A stretch of 64,000 bases of DNA, taken from the NCBI RefSeq assembly GCF_016808335.1, contig NC_053144.1, positions 18,336,403 through 18,400,402 of the forward strand, in the 5' to 3' direction. The notes under the pieces are model-generated. The model did not search any database, had not been told where the DNA came from, and was given only the letters and a program-made list of their open reading frames with translations. Position numbers and translations under genes: made by a program. This DNA is from Panicum virgatum (Eukaryota; Streptophyta; Magnoliopsida; Poales; Poaceae). Of this stretch, positions 1 to 11,559 are shown in pieces. The stretch's first letter is position 1; every line of letters starts with the position of its first letter.

Positions 1-3000
1 CACTAATAAAACCAAAATATGATACAGTTGTGCCATAATGCATAGTCCCACTTTGAATCCATTCAACAGAAAAAACATCAATAGGTGTAAGACCTCCCTG
101 CAACCAACAAATGATCCAATAAATATTTGCATACAACTATAAATGTCCACATCAAAATTTTGAAACTAAAACTTAAATAAGTATTGCCAAAAATATGGAC
201 ACACCATACTTTCATGGTATGCAACACAATTTGCTTCATCAACTATTTTTTTAATCTTCTAGATAATATTAACAAAGCAAAAGGATGTTTGGGAAGGTGA
301 GCTGGCTAAATTTGGCCTCATTATAATAACACTATAGATTTTATACAGAAATGTTTTTTTTGGCATGTCTAATACATAATTCCAAAAACATAGTTGCTCC
401 AAGAAGATATTTTGAGAGGACTTATGGTAGCTTATAGCCAATTAGAATACAGTAGACTTGACATTCCAATAGTAGATTTGAGCACAATCAGAATACATTA
501 GACTTGACATTCCAATAGTACATTTGACTATTGAAGTGACACAATGGAAATAAAAAGCAGCTTTCAGACGCTGACTGAAATCCTACACAAAATGACTATT
601 TTTAACAATTCTACTCTCCATGAGGCCTCAGAGCTCTGGAAAAACATTGTATAGGAAAATGGTAGAGCTACAGGAGAAAAAATGAGTTACTTATACTACA
701 GCAAGATCACAGGCAAACCCAAGTAGTGAGCAGCTAGTGTGGTGTGTGGAGAAACATGGGTGCAGCTGACAGCAAGACAACAACTGGAATGCGCCATAGT
801 GCAGTAGCTTAGTCAGTTGCTGTCAAAAGCAGGCAGCATTGCGAGGCAAGTGAATGTAGGTTAGAGACATGCAGAAAATTTGCACATGTAGGTCGGGCGG
901 GAGGAGGACGGAGGGAGGGAAATAAAGGGGCAGAATATTGGTGACTGGTCAGATTAGATAAGCTTGTCTCTTTGTAGATCGGACTGTAGCTTAACCTAGT
1001 CATAGATCGGACTGTATTCTAAACCAGGGAAATGAAATAGCAAAGCAGTCAGTTCTGGCTAAGAATGCAAGATAACCTACCCAGCATGACAACATTTTAG
1101 GATCTTTTAAAATGCAATGACAACAAGTTACATCGAAACAGAGACAGCACAAGACAGAGAAGATGCAGTAGAACAAAACAAAGTGTTCTTTACCCTGACA
1201 ATGGACAGTGCTGCAGAAATTGGATCCCTGACACCCAAGACTGTCCAAACAAGTGAGTTATCAGACCCAGCAGGTATAATACCGATTGGAACAGAGGCAG
1301 CCACATTTTGATCATCTCTGCATAGAAGACCGTTGAGAACCTATACAATCAATTGATTACAGCATCAAAACCTGTAGTTAGCAAATGAATAACTATTTGT
1401 TTAACATGAAAGGTGAGGATGACTTCAGAGAAGTAGCAAACGTACAAGAATCTAAATAACGTTTTCAACACGCATTGTATGATAGCAGAAAACAAGTAAT
1501 GCAATTGAACATGATTTAGAACTTCTATGGATTTTAAAACACAATAAAAAAAACTTGGCATGAGTCATGAGAAATCATATATGATGCACAATATTTCTTG
1601 TCTTCCCAAGAAGCTTCCCTCAAGGAAAACTTTGAAATGTCAAGGACATGTTAGATGCACTCCCAAGGTGGTTCCACATGAAGCAGTACCATCAACACTT
1701 CAACAGATAGTGACTTGCTTACACTTGTGTCTTTGCTTCATGTAAACGGGTTGAACAGATTAGTGTTTGGACCAAGAGGCATTATATCTAATGCTAGTAT
1801 TATCACTTTCAAAATACAATGCAAGTCTAGCCCCCTACCACTACTACACTTCAGACACATGGGTGATCTTCACTCAGACCCTAAGCTTCGAGCAAGTTGT
1901 TCCCGATGGAGTACGTCAAAATGTCAAGTTGCGGAGCTAACTAAGTTGGTTAGAGAACTGTTGTAGTTTATTGATGGCGCTATTACCAAAAACCAAAAGT
2001 CGCACAAGCTGAGGTAACATCAGAAATCAGGATGTATGGGTCCATCATTATGATTACATTTCCTCGAGCAGGTTATCAGATACGCTATAGCAAAGAAAAG
2101 ACACCTGGATACCATGAAGAAGGAAAATATGCATGAATGAACCTAATACTAACCTCGTTTACAATTCCATCACCACCCACGCATACAATACCTAGCAAAT
2201 ACATGTGAAAAATGAGTCAGATGGTGAATGTAAAACACTCATCTAAGATGTGAAATTGCATATACCATCTGGACAGGTACTAAAATCAACAGTTGATACA
2301 AGAGATTTTGCATGACCAGCATGTGTAGTTTTTACCACTTCCATCTTGAAACCTGCAAGCTGTGGCTAGCACTTGTTATTAAACCATACCTAAGTTCCTG
2401 AGATACTCAAAAATGCAGAATGTGTTAACAAGCATGATGACATACATTTCTTCATACATAAAAGGTTAATAACTTCAGCATTCGATGACCGACAACACAT
2501 AACAAGAATAGTCCTAAAAGGCATGGTCATGAAGCAGGAAACTGACAGTAACTTAAAGCAAGAGCTAATTAGAAATGAATCGGACATCTGCTTAATGGCA
2601 TCAAAGTCTCGATTCATTTGGACTCGATGATTCCTAAAGAACTTAGTCTAGTAGAATGGTGTTTCCAAATACAATCTTGCACAAAGAGTAGACCTAGAAG
2701 GAGCATGGAACAATTTCAGGGCCAAAGCTCCAGTAACATAGTCCCTAAACATATGAACAATAACAACTAGCATGCGTTGCCAACTCTACATGACCTAGAT
2801 AGGGAACCTTTATAATGAGTCCTGGTAACATATGGATAAAGACATTTTTTACAGCCAATAGATGCGTACTGGTGTTCTAAAGCACGGCATAAATCCCAAC
2901 TTGATATCATGCGTAGAGAAGGTTATCAAGTAAGATAATGATATCTTAGTTCTTAGAAATTGAGAATGTCTAGTACAGAAATACCAAATACATATTAAAT

Positions 3001-4208
3001 GCTCTATGGAGGAAATGGTAAACAAGGGAACATGAAAAAAAGGTAATCTGTAATTCATCATTTTGTCAGTTAAGCAGATATCTTAATACAAGCAGTATAA
3101 CTGGTAAACAATGGAACATGAAACACACGCATAGCAAGGGATTTTAAATGAGAAAGGTTGTCCTGACATTGATCTTTGAGTATAAGACGCCCTACTAAAT
3201 ACAATCATGTGAAGCATGATTATAAATTGACTACGATTTTCTTCTATTAATGTAGCTAGTAGAAGCGACAGATAGCATAGATCCGATCTTGAGATAAGAA
3301 ACATGCTTATACTCAGCTAGACATACCTTAAATATTGGTTCCACTTTTCCATGAAAAACTTTGCTAGATCTACCATGTCCAGATCTAGGGTTCAAGATGA
3401 CAAGAATCTTTGGTGGAGACCGACATTTAACATAAGGATCAAGCATGGCATCAAATGGAATGAGTTCAGAAGAATGCTTCTTGCTAGATACCATGGGGTG
3501 AGGCAACAGGTTTACATAGCATTGCTGGTCTGCAAAACTGTTAACCCACCGAAAGGCCTCATGTGGAGAAGTGGATAGGAACTTCAAATCCTTTTGGGTT
3601 CTTCTAGGCTTCATAAAGCAGGAGAATCCACTGGATCTTTTTTCAAGAGGACATGAATGCACCGTGAAGTACCGGAGACCAGAATGATATGATACCTGTA
3701 AGGTCATTTCATATATCTTAGAATGATCCCATATGTTGTGGACTAGCAGAACTGAAAAAATATATACGTGCAAGTTATATAAGTCAATGAGATATCTTAC
3801 AGATATAATATCCTCAAGCGTAAGGATGTTAGAACCCCATATAAGGGCTTCAGTGCTGAGCCTAGCATCAAAGCAATTGCTGCTGGACCCTGATCCAGAT
3901 TGTTCACTTGATGCACTCTTAGTTCTGTTATCTAATGTAAGCTTCCCAGAATAAACCTCGCATCCAAGTAAATCAGATTTCTCATCTTCAATTCGGATAC
4001 TATGTGTGCTCGCCTTTTCTGGATCATTGATGACATCATCAGGATCTTTTTGCTTTGAAAATATTGTGTTGCTTGTTTCTGGAGATACAGGAGAAGTTTG
4101 CTGCTCTGCTGCAGTTGGAGAACGCCTACTATTTGTACGGCGAAGTATTTTATGGATTAGCCCTCTTGGTGAAGTAAGATTCTGCTCATGATGGTCAGAC
4201 TTCTGCAT
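1..4208 (-). CDS. LCBK1: Sphingoid long-chain base kinase (LCBK1-like), 5' part, exons 1-6
   Basis: Lipid kinase of the diacylglycerol kinase-like fold that phosphorylates sphingoid long-chain bases. Coding exons read on the minus strand: 4208-3801 (ATG, starts MQKSDHHEQN), 3695-3327, 2359-2266, 2191-2154, 1340-1194 and 97 to beyond base 1. Every junction has GT-AG borders and the phase is kept throughout. Exon 2 ends with the family segment ILVILNPRSGHGRSSK. Exons 3-4 carry the nucleotide-binding motif CVGGDGIVNE. Exon 5 carries GIIPAGSDNSLVW. Exon 6 encodes DVFSVEWIQSG and YFGF. The N-terminal 136 codons are low-complexity and Ser-rich, as in plant LCBK1. The rest of the catalytic domain lies left of the window. 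No lesion is seen, so the gene looks functional. The name rests on recognition of motifs and order; a ceramide kinase or another DAGK-like paralogue is the alternative. Confidence 0.85.
1341..2153 (-). other. Intron of the LCBK1-like gene
   Basis: AT-rich sequence between coding exons 4 (2191-2154) and 5 (1340-1194). I see no other gene or element in it. The introns at 2360-3326 and 98-1193 are likewise plain. Confidence 0.7.
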
Positions 4209-5800
4209 CTCTGACTTCTAAGTGTATATCCAGTACATAGATAACATCCGGAGATGTTGCATGTTAAGAAAAAGCATAGAGCTGTAAAGCATCAATAGGG
4301 GAAGCTCATGAGAAGACACTCATGACTAAGCCTGCAAAATGTAACTGGACATCAGCTTGATAGAAATGGTTCTAAACTACTATGTATAAACATGTAACCT
4401 AACTGACTAATATATAATATTTCTTATAAAAAAGCGACTGAATTCTTAGAATTACATGCTCCTGAGTAACCCTGAAAGCTTAGAATTCTAGCTCATACAA
4501 TTTTGAAAGCCATGGACAAATTATACACAAACAATATAAATTACAGGTAGTGCGTGAGGCAAGTCGACTATGGTTCAGTTGCCCACTCTCTAAAGGGAAG
4601 ATCAAAACTCAGAAAGCGATTTTGCAATGCTTCTAAGAATCTCTATTGACTCTAAAAGATAGATTGTGACCAACGAAAAGATCAAAAAGCAGCCTTAGAG
4701 AAACAACCTGTTAGGTAGAACACAGGCTGGCTCTTTCAAAAGATCAAACAGAAAACCTTCTGCTACCTAACTTTAGAAACCAGAAGGAAAGGGCTTTCAT
4801 ATTGGAAGGTACCAAGCAACTCCTAACAAACACTGTATTATACTCAAGCTTTAGAAATGTCGCTAACAACTCAGGTACAACTATGAGACCGATGAACTTA
4901 CTCCAATCACACAGCTAAAGTCTAAACTACTATTGCTCGAGGACCACAAGTACAAAAAAATGTCAGTGAAACACAGAAACCATGTAAAAACTAATAGACT
5001 GAGTAGAAATTCTAGTGGCAAGAACAAAAGGGTTTGTTCACCCTACAGCACAGATCACTAGCTGAATTCAAATTAAAACCCTGCTTATTCTCACTCTGAA
5101 CAAAGCTGAAATTTATCGTGATTCGATCATACGCACATGAACAAGTAGCATTTGCAGCATAATTACTTATCCAAACCCGCAATTTAGGTTGATTTAGGCC
5201 ACGGTATTCGGTCGCCTTATCCAAAATTCAAACCACTCACTCGTCTACACCAAATTAGAGCATTGGCTCCCATCCGGACAATGGGTTGCTGCACCCGCAA
5301 CGCAAGGAATCTCATGAATTCTCCCAGAGCGCAATCCCAATTCAACAGTACCCCGGAACAAAATCGCGGAAATGTAAACGCCACCACTGTGGCTGTGGCT
5401 GCGGACCACAGAACGCTCGCAGCCCAAACAATCCCTTCCGACAAAAAAAAAACAATCCGAAATCCACTTAGACCAAAATTCGCGCGAATTCCGCCAACCA
5501 CACATCGCCCAGGACCCCAAACATACAGACCGCGCAGGTGGTGGGGGGCGCTCACCAAATCGGGTCGAACCGGGGGGGTCGAGCCTAGCCGAGACCTCCC
5601 GCCGCGGGGGATGCCGATCCCCGAGCTCGATTAGGCGGGGGGGAGCCAAACCCTAGCTCGCGGCTCGCAGTGGTCGGAGACGACCGCGCGCGGCGGAGGC
5701 AGAGGAAGAGAGGAGCCTGGCTAGCCGCCCGAGGAAGGAAGAGGGCGAGGCGAGGGGGGAGGAGGACGAGACGAGACGAGGAGGGGGAGAAATTTTTTAT
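4209..5800 (-). promoter_or_regulatory. 5' leader, leader intron and GC-rich first exon of the LCBK1-like gene
   Basis: The start codon at 4208 is preceded by an acceptor (AG at 4218-4219), leaving a 9-base leader piece. A good donor (GTGAG, starting at 5555 on the minus strand) follows a GC-rich block at about 5556-5800. This suggests a noncoding first exon and a leader intron of about 1.3 kb (5555-4218). The intron is AT-rich and shows no other gene. The exon and TSS positions are inferred; only the splice signals and the abrupt GC rise are seen. Confidence 0.5.
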
Positions 5801-6347
5801 TTTATTAATTATAATGGAAATGGAAGACAGACAGCACGGCAACGATATAGTGGGGTTTGCTTTGCTCCGCTTTGCCTTAGTTTATTTCCGATTGGGCAAA
5901 ATGGTCGGGTTAATCTAGAGCTAATCGGGCCCCCTTCCGCGTCTTTGCTAATCGCTATGGCACGTAGCGTATCTTCCACGAACAGGGCAGGTCGCCGGCT
6001 CTGCCTTGGATTTTTCCGCTCGCCCCCCCGCGGCCGCACGATGATGGTGTGCTTCGCGATGGAGGGTCCCAAGGAGCGGCGGGCCCGCATGTCGGTCAAA
6101 CGCCGGCGCGCGTAGCAGCAACGGCGGCGGCGGGGTCAAAGTGAGCGTGACGCTGCGCAAGGGGCCGTAGGCGGAGCTTGGGGTTTGGGTTTGGCTGGAC
6201 TGCTGCTAAAGGTCCATGGGCTGGTGCTATTTTATCTTGCTGAGTGAAAACGGCCCAGTATATGTATTTGTTCCATCCTATGTGCTATGTTATGGGCCGA
6301 ATTGCAACCTCTCTAAACAGATACAACTTCATTTTATAGTATCAAAA
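5801..6347. other. Proximal upstream region of the LCBK1-like gene
   Basis: GC-rich to mixed sequence between the first exon and the SINE-like insertion. Before the nested insertions this was part of the shared upstream region of the two divergent host genes. I see no ORF with family character and no convincing TATA box. Confidence 0.4.
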
Positions 6348-6360
6348 TAGTAAGATAATT

Positions 6361-6497
6361 TAACGGCTCCTGAGGTCCTAGGTTCGACTTCCCATGAGAG
6401 TGAATATTCAATTTCGAGAATTTGCTGGCTCAGTCTTCGAAGATGTTCATAGGGGTGTGAGTGTGCGTGTGTTGTGAGTGTCTTAGTTGTACTGTGT
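6361..6497 (+). mobile_element. SINE-like retroelement, body (split by element 1)
   Basis: A pol III box B-like sequence (GGTTCGACTT, 6381-6390) is followed by a GT-rich 3' part ending in TTGTACTGTGT, the tail type of grass SINEs and their LINE partners. The tail continues after element 1 at 34023-34040, with an A-rich end. A 13-base direct repeat flanks it: 6348-6360 and 34041-34053, one mismatch. That is a target-site duplication of LINE-type integration. No box A is visible, so the copy is probably 5' truncated. Assignment to a named SINE family was not possible. Confidence 0.6.
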
Positions 6498-7233
6498 TGT
6501 TAGGGATTGGACCTTCGGGAATGCGCCCGGAGGTTAATCCCAGCCTCGAAAACATCTCATAACCTATCTGCAGGCCCCGGTGTTGGGTAACAAGAGCGCC
6601 CGAAGGGTGCTCGGTGCCAACCAAGACACCAAGGACCGGGAAGCCCACCTTCGGGATCGAAGGTGAGGGTCGATCGCTCAAGAGCACAAGCCTGAAGACC
6701 ACAACCTGCGAAGCATCGAGGGGTTCACCTTCGGGAGGCCGAAGGTGACGACTGATCGCTCAGGTGCACAAGCCTGAAGACCACAACCTGCGAAGCATCG
6801 AGGGGATCACCTTCGAGAGACCGAAGGTGACGATTGATCGCTCAGGAGCACAAGCCTGAAGGCCAGAACCTGCGGAGGCTCTCGAGACCCGAAGGATATT
6901 GAGTGCGGAACGCAACCCAGACGAAGGTCTTCAGAACCTTCGTTGGGAGTAGGCGTGCGTGTGAAACGTGAATACGTGAGAATGTCGAATTTGTGCACCT
7001 CTCATCGTGTAATTTTACCCTAAAACCATCTGTAAGTGAGCTGTAAATGAGTTGGAGAAGAGCAATTCGGGGATGTCTGGCCAAGGGCCAGGGGTATAAA
7101 TAGCCCCCCATCGCCACAATGTAAAAGGTTGAATTTTCTGGTTATTACTGGAGGATTAAGTGTCTACTTTCGTTGCCATTTTCATACTGTTCATGCTCCC
7201 TGTTTGGGCATATAAGAAGCAAAGATCCCAATA
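6498..7233 (+). repeat. Element 1 5' LTR (736 bp)
   Basis: Starts TGTTAGGG and ends CCCAATA, where the other LTR ends CCCAACA. TATA box TATAAATAG at 7095-7103. It is 81 bp longer than the 3' LTR because an 82-bp unit is present three times instead of twice (phase markers at 6691, 6773 and 6855). Confidence 0.93.
6609..6870 (+). repeat. 82-bp tandem repeat inside the 5' LTR
   Basis: The marker CCTGAAG(A/G)CC recurs at 6691, 6773 and 6855 (step 82, 82). In the 3' LTR the same marker recurs only at 33562 and 33644. Copy number therefore differs between the two LTRs of one element. Confidence 0.85.
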
Positions 7234-7252
7234 GCGGCGCCCACCGTTCCAG
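7234..7252 (+). promoter_or_regulatory. Element 1 primer binding site region
   Basis: GCGGCGCCCACCG directly follows the 5' LTR, where the minus-strand primer site must be. It resembles the TGGCGCC-type PBS of grass gypsy elements with a T-to-C change. The tRNA was not assigned. Confidence 0.5.
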
Positions 7253-7270
7253 CTCGAAAAACAATCTTCG

Positions 7271-9797
7271 ATGGCCCCAGCAAAGAGGAAAACCCCCGCC
7301 GGCACCACTAGCAACTCCACTCAGATTGGCCCTATCCTCGACGGCTCTCCACCGCAGCACGAAGAAGCCAACCCACGAATTGAAGACATCACCACCGAAG
7401 CTGGTCTTCATGGAGATCCGGTTGAAGACAGCGAAGACACCGAAGCTCATCAAACCCAATCCGCGGAGCTCACAGAAGCAGCACTCCAGCTCAAGGCTCT
7501 TGAAATGAGAAAAAGAAACATCGAAGCTCAGCTCGCCACCAAAATGAGTACACTGGACCAGACAAACAAGCTAGCCGAGGCCAGGCGCAAACTAGCAGAA
7601 ATGGAGGCAGAAGTTGAGAATCTGCAGAGGACATACCAAGAAATGCCCGAAGGTTCTGCCCAACAAGAAAATCGCGTCATCCACCAGACAATCTTCGCTC
7701 ACAATGAAGACTGAAGGCCACCACCGGTCAACCTCCCACTTGACCCGACCTCGCCACTCTCAGTCGCTCTGCAGCGAACTTCATGGCCGCTCGGCTACAA
7801 GCCCACACAGCTCCCCAAGTACAATGCTACAACTGATCCAACCCAGTTCCTCATGGCCTACGAAGCAACCATTGCTTCGGCCGGAGGTGACGACTCAACC
7901 ATGGCCAAGTCCTTCGTCATGGCTTGCGAAGGTTCTGTGGCCAACTGGTACTCATACCTTTCCCCAACAATCAATCAATAACTGGTACCAACTGAAAGGA
8001 AGGCTCCTCCAGGACTTTCAGGGTTTCAGAAGGCTAAACACCAACACTGTGAAAGACTTCAAGTGCCCACAGCATGACCGCGAGCCTCTCTATGACTATT
8101 TCCGGAGATTCATTCGGAAGAAGGCTCAAATCCCAAACTTCCCAGAGAAAGATGCGATTGAGAAATGCATCGAAGGTCTCCTGCTTGGTCAGCTTGCTTC
8201 TCATCTCACAAGAGAGGCCCCAAGGACACTGGAGGAGCTCTATACTGAAGCAGAGAAATACGCGAAGTCAGATGCCGACCACCGCAGAAGGGTAGAGCAA
8301 AGAAGAATTATGCGTCAGGCAGAAAAATACAATCAGCAAACATGGCAGCAAGAGAAGCAGTCAGCTCAGCAACTCATTTTACCTGTGGAACCCTCACAAG
8401 ATGATGAGGAACAATTAACCTTTAATCCATTCATGATACCACGAGAGTCGGAACCTCAACACACAAATGACAAGCAATCTTCGTCCGGAGCACGGGGCAG
8501 AGGTCGCGGCAGAGGAAGAGACTGAGGTTGCGGACCTTCGCGTGAGCCCAAAAAATTCTTCTGTCACTTCCACGGGACTGACTCTGATCATAGAACAAAC
8601 CAGTGCCCGGAGAAGAAGATGACCCTTAAGAGAATGGAGTTCGAGGAAAAACCCAAGCTAGTTGGGAATACTACATGGCCTTAGACTCCACAAACTCAAC
8701 CTCAACAAATAAAGCACACACAACCTTCGTTTGTTCCACCCCCTCCATTTACCCAAGCATACCGCCCACCCATGTTCAACTACAACTACAACCACAACTG
8801 GCAGCCGCAGCCAAACCCTCAAACACAACCCAGTCAACCCACCACCCAAGCTCAGCCAACACAAGAGCAGCTACCACCACCCCCAATCCACCCATCAAAA
8901 CAAGAAAACCAAACCACAAATAGCCAACCCGCAGCACTACCAACCTTCGGGATGATCATGCCCATCTCCGGAGGTTCCACCCTGGACTTCGAAAACAAGA
9001 GATAGCGCAGAGACTACTTCAGGCAAGTCCATTGCATCATCTCCGAAGGTCCAACCAAGAGAACCCAGTGGTCACACTCTCCGATCACCTTCTCCGAAGA
9101 AGATGTCAACCTCATCAGCTACCCACACACAGATGCTCTTGTCATCGAGGCAAATATTCAGGGCTGGAGGATTGGCGGAATACTAGTTGACACTGGCAGT
9201 TCTGCAGATATCATCTTTTCTGACACCTTCGATAAAATGGGCATCGACCGAAGCCTGCTTTAGCCTTCGGAAATCTCTTTAATGGGATTCGGAGGAAAAA
9301 GAGTGAATGCAATCGGCAAACTATCACTCTCTGTGTCCTTCGGTGACACAGCCAACGCAAGAACAGAACATATCACCTTCGATGTGGTAGAGATGCCCTA
9401 TTCCTATCGAGCAATCCTAGGAAGGGGGACCATCAACAAGTTTGAAGCTATTGTTCACCAACTGTACTTATGCATGAAGATTCCAGCACCTGCGGGGGTC
9501 ATCACTGTCCGTGGCAACCAGCAGTTTGCAAGAGACATAGAGCGGGGCTACACCCCAGGCCAGAAAAATGTCCACAACCTTCGGACCGAATCCAAGTCCC
9601 ATACCTTCAAAGAGCAGCAAAAAGACAAAGAAAAAGCAACCTTCGAAGAAGATTGCGAAGTCAAGAAAATCCCCCTAGACGAGCACCTTCCTGACAAAAT
9701 GGTAACTATCAATGCAACCCTCGAGCCCGAGGAAGAAAAAAAAGCTTCTCGAGTTCCTACGCAAAAATCAAGATGTTTTTGCATGGTCTGCCAGTGA
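7271..9797 (+). pseudogene. Element 1 gag-protease region (broken)
   Basis: Starts at ATG 7271 (MAPAKRKTPA), with a coiled-coil N-terminal part to about 7700. A TGA at 7712-7714 interrupts the frame, which continues to about 7978. A frameshift near 7970 leads to the gag core (YDYFRRFIRKKAQI, about 8090-8140). TGA 8523-8525 follows an RGRGRGRGRD tract, then a Cys/His knuckle (CHFHGTDSDHRTNQC, about 8561-8605). The same frame runs through TAG 8682, a Pro/Gln-rich linker and TAG 9003 into the aspartic protease, whose active site is DTGSSADI (from 9189). TAG 9261 falls just after. The capsid builds the particle and the protease cuts the polyprotein; this copy can do neither without suppression. 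The frame changes again at an A8 run near 9735, before RT. Confidence 0.85.
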
Positions 9798-11559
9798 CCT
9801 TCGGGGTGTCAGCAGAGATATCATTGAGCATCGCTTGGATATCAACCCCAACATCAAGCCGAAGAAGCAGAAACTTCGCAAAATGGCAGATGAGAAAGTT
9901 GCGGCAGTCAAAGCCGAAGTCCAGAGACTGTTAGATGCAAATGTTATTCGAAAAGTCAAGTACCCAACATGGCTGGCAAACACCGTGCCGGTCAAAAAGA
10001 AAAATGGCAAGTGGCGCATGTGCATCGATTTCACTGACCTCAATAAAGCCTGCCTGAAGGATGACTTCCCGCTGCCAAGAATCGACAGAGTCGTTGATGA
10101 TGCGGCAAATAGTCAACTGATGTCTCTGCTAGATTGCTTCTCAAGATACCATCAGATATGGATGAGAAAAGAAGATAAAGAGAAAACAAGCTTCATAACA
10201 CCCTTCGGCACCTACTACTTCGTGAGGATGCCCGAAGGATTGAAGAATGCAGGACATTCTTTTTCAAGAATGTCTTCGGTGGTTTTAGAGCACCAACTCA
10301 GAAGAAATGTCTTGGCTTATGTTGATGATATTGTTGTGACCAGCTCAATAAGGAGCAACCATGTGGTAGATTTGGCTGAAACCTTCGCCAGCCTAAGAAA
10401 AGCAGGGTTATCCTTAAACTCCGACAAGTGTATCTTTGGAGTTCACAGGGGAAAAATGCTAGGATGCCTCGTGTCCACAAAGGGCATTGAAGCAAATCCT
10501 GATAAAATAAAAGCTCTCTGGAACATGGAGGAGCCTAGGTTCATCAGAGACTTTCAAAAACTCACAGGGAGGATAGCAGCACTAAATAGATTTATCCCTC
10601 GCTCCGTTGACCGAAGCCTACCATTCTTCAAGGTCCTTCGCAATGCGAACAAATTCGAGTGGGGCCTCGAGCAAAGCGAAGCCCTTCGGGCACTCAAAAA
10701 TCATCTCCAGAACATGGTCAAAATGACCTCACCTGACCCGAAGGATGTGTTGCTCCTGTACATCGCAGCATCCTACTCTGATGTCAGTGCAGCGCTCATC
10801 CTCGAGAGAGAAGTTGGAGAAAAGAAAAAACAGCTACCTGTCTACTTCGTATCCGAAGCTCTTGCAGGCTCGAAGCTCTTGTACTCAGAGCTAGAGAAAA
10901 TTGCATATGCGGTAGTCATGTCTGCTCAGAAGCTTCGATATTATTTCGAAGCTCACAAGATAATCGTAGTCATAGATCAACCTCTGCATGATTTGTTCAG
11001 TAACAAAGAGGCCTCAGTCAGAATTGCCAAATGGGCTTCAGAACTCTCTGAGTTCTACATAGATTTCGAGAGAAGAACAGCCATCAAGTCACAAGTATTG
11101 GCAGACTTCATTGCCGATTGGACATCCCCAACCTTCAAGGACAAACCTTCGACTGAAACCTGGATCGTGCACTGCAACGGGGCATGGTACAACGAAGGAG
11201 CGGGTATTGATGCAATCATAGAGTCTCCTTCGGGAGCGAAAACAAGATACGCAACACGTCTAAGCTTCGGCAACCTCGAATCATCAACCAACAACACCAC
11301 CGAGTACGAAGCCTTGCTCCTGGGCCTTCGCAAAATGAAAGCCCTTGGCCATCAAAACTTCATAGTCAGAACAGATTCGAAGGTTGTCAGAGACCACATC
11401 GAAAAGGACTCAGAGGCAAGAAAACCAGATCTCATCGAGTACCTCGATGCCGTCAAATCCATGGAGAAGTATTTCAAGGGCTTCGATATCGTCCATATCC
11501 CGAGGCACATGAACGATGAAGCTGACAAGCTGGCAAAGGCAGCATCAAGAAAAGGGTAG
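9712..11559 (+). pseudogene. Element 1 reverse transcriptase and two RNase H domains
   Basis: A 615-codon open stretch. RT fingers and palm begin near 9840; NGKWRMCIDF lies near 10000 and the catalytic YVDDIVV near 10320. The connection RNase H (LLLYIAAS to VLADFIADW, about 10750-11120) is followed by a second RNase H with TEYEALLLGL, RTDSKVV and NDEADKLA. The first catalytic Asp of the second RNase H, normally in a DGA motif, is Asn here (HCNGAW, about 11168-11185), which should reduce or abolish activity. TAG 11557-11559 separates this stretch from the integrase in the same frame, at a position usually Gln. It lies one base-frame away from the protease frame. Confidence 0.88.

Noticed and set aside
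6373..6395. Possible tRNA gene (box B-like GGTTCGACTT)
   Set aside because: No box A at the right distance and no cloverleaf; the 3' tail and 13-bp TSD fit a SINE-like element.
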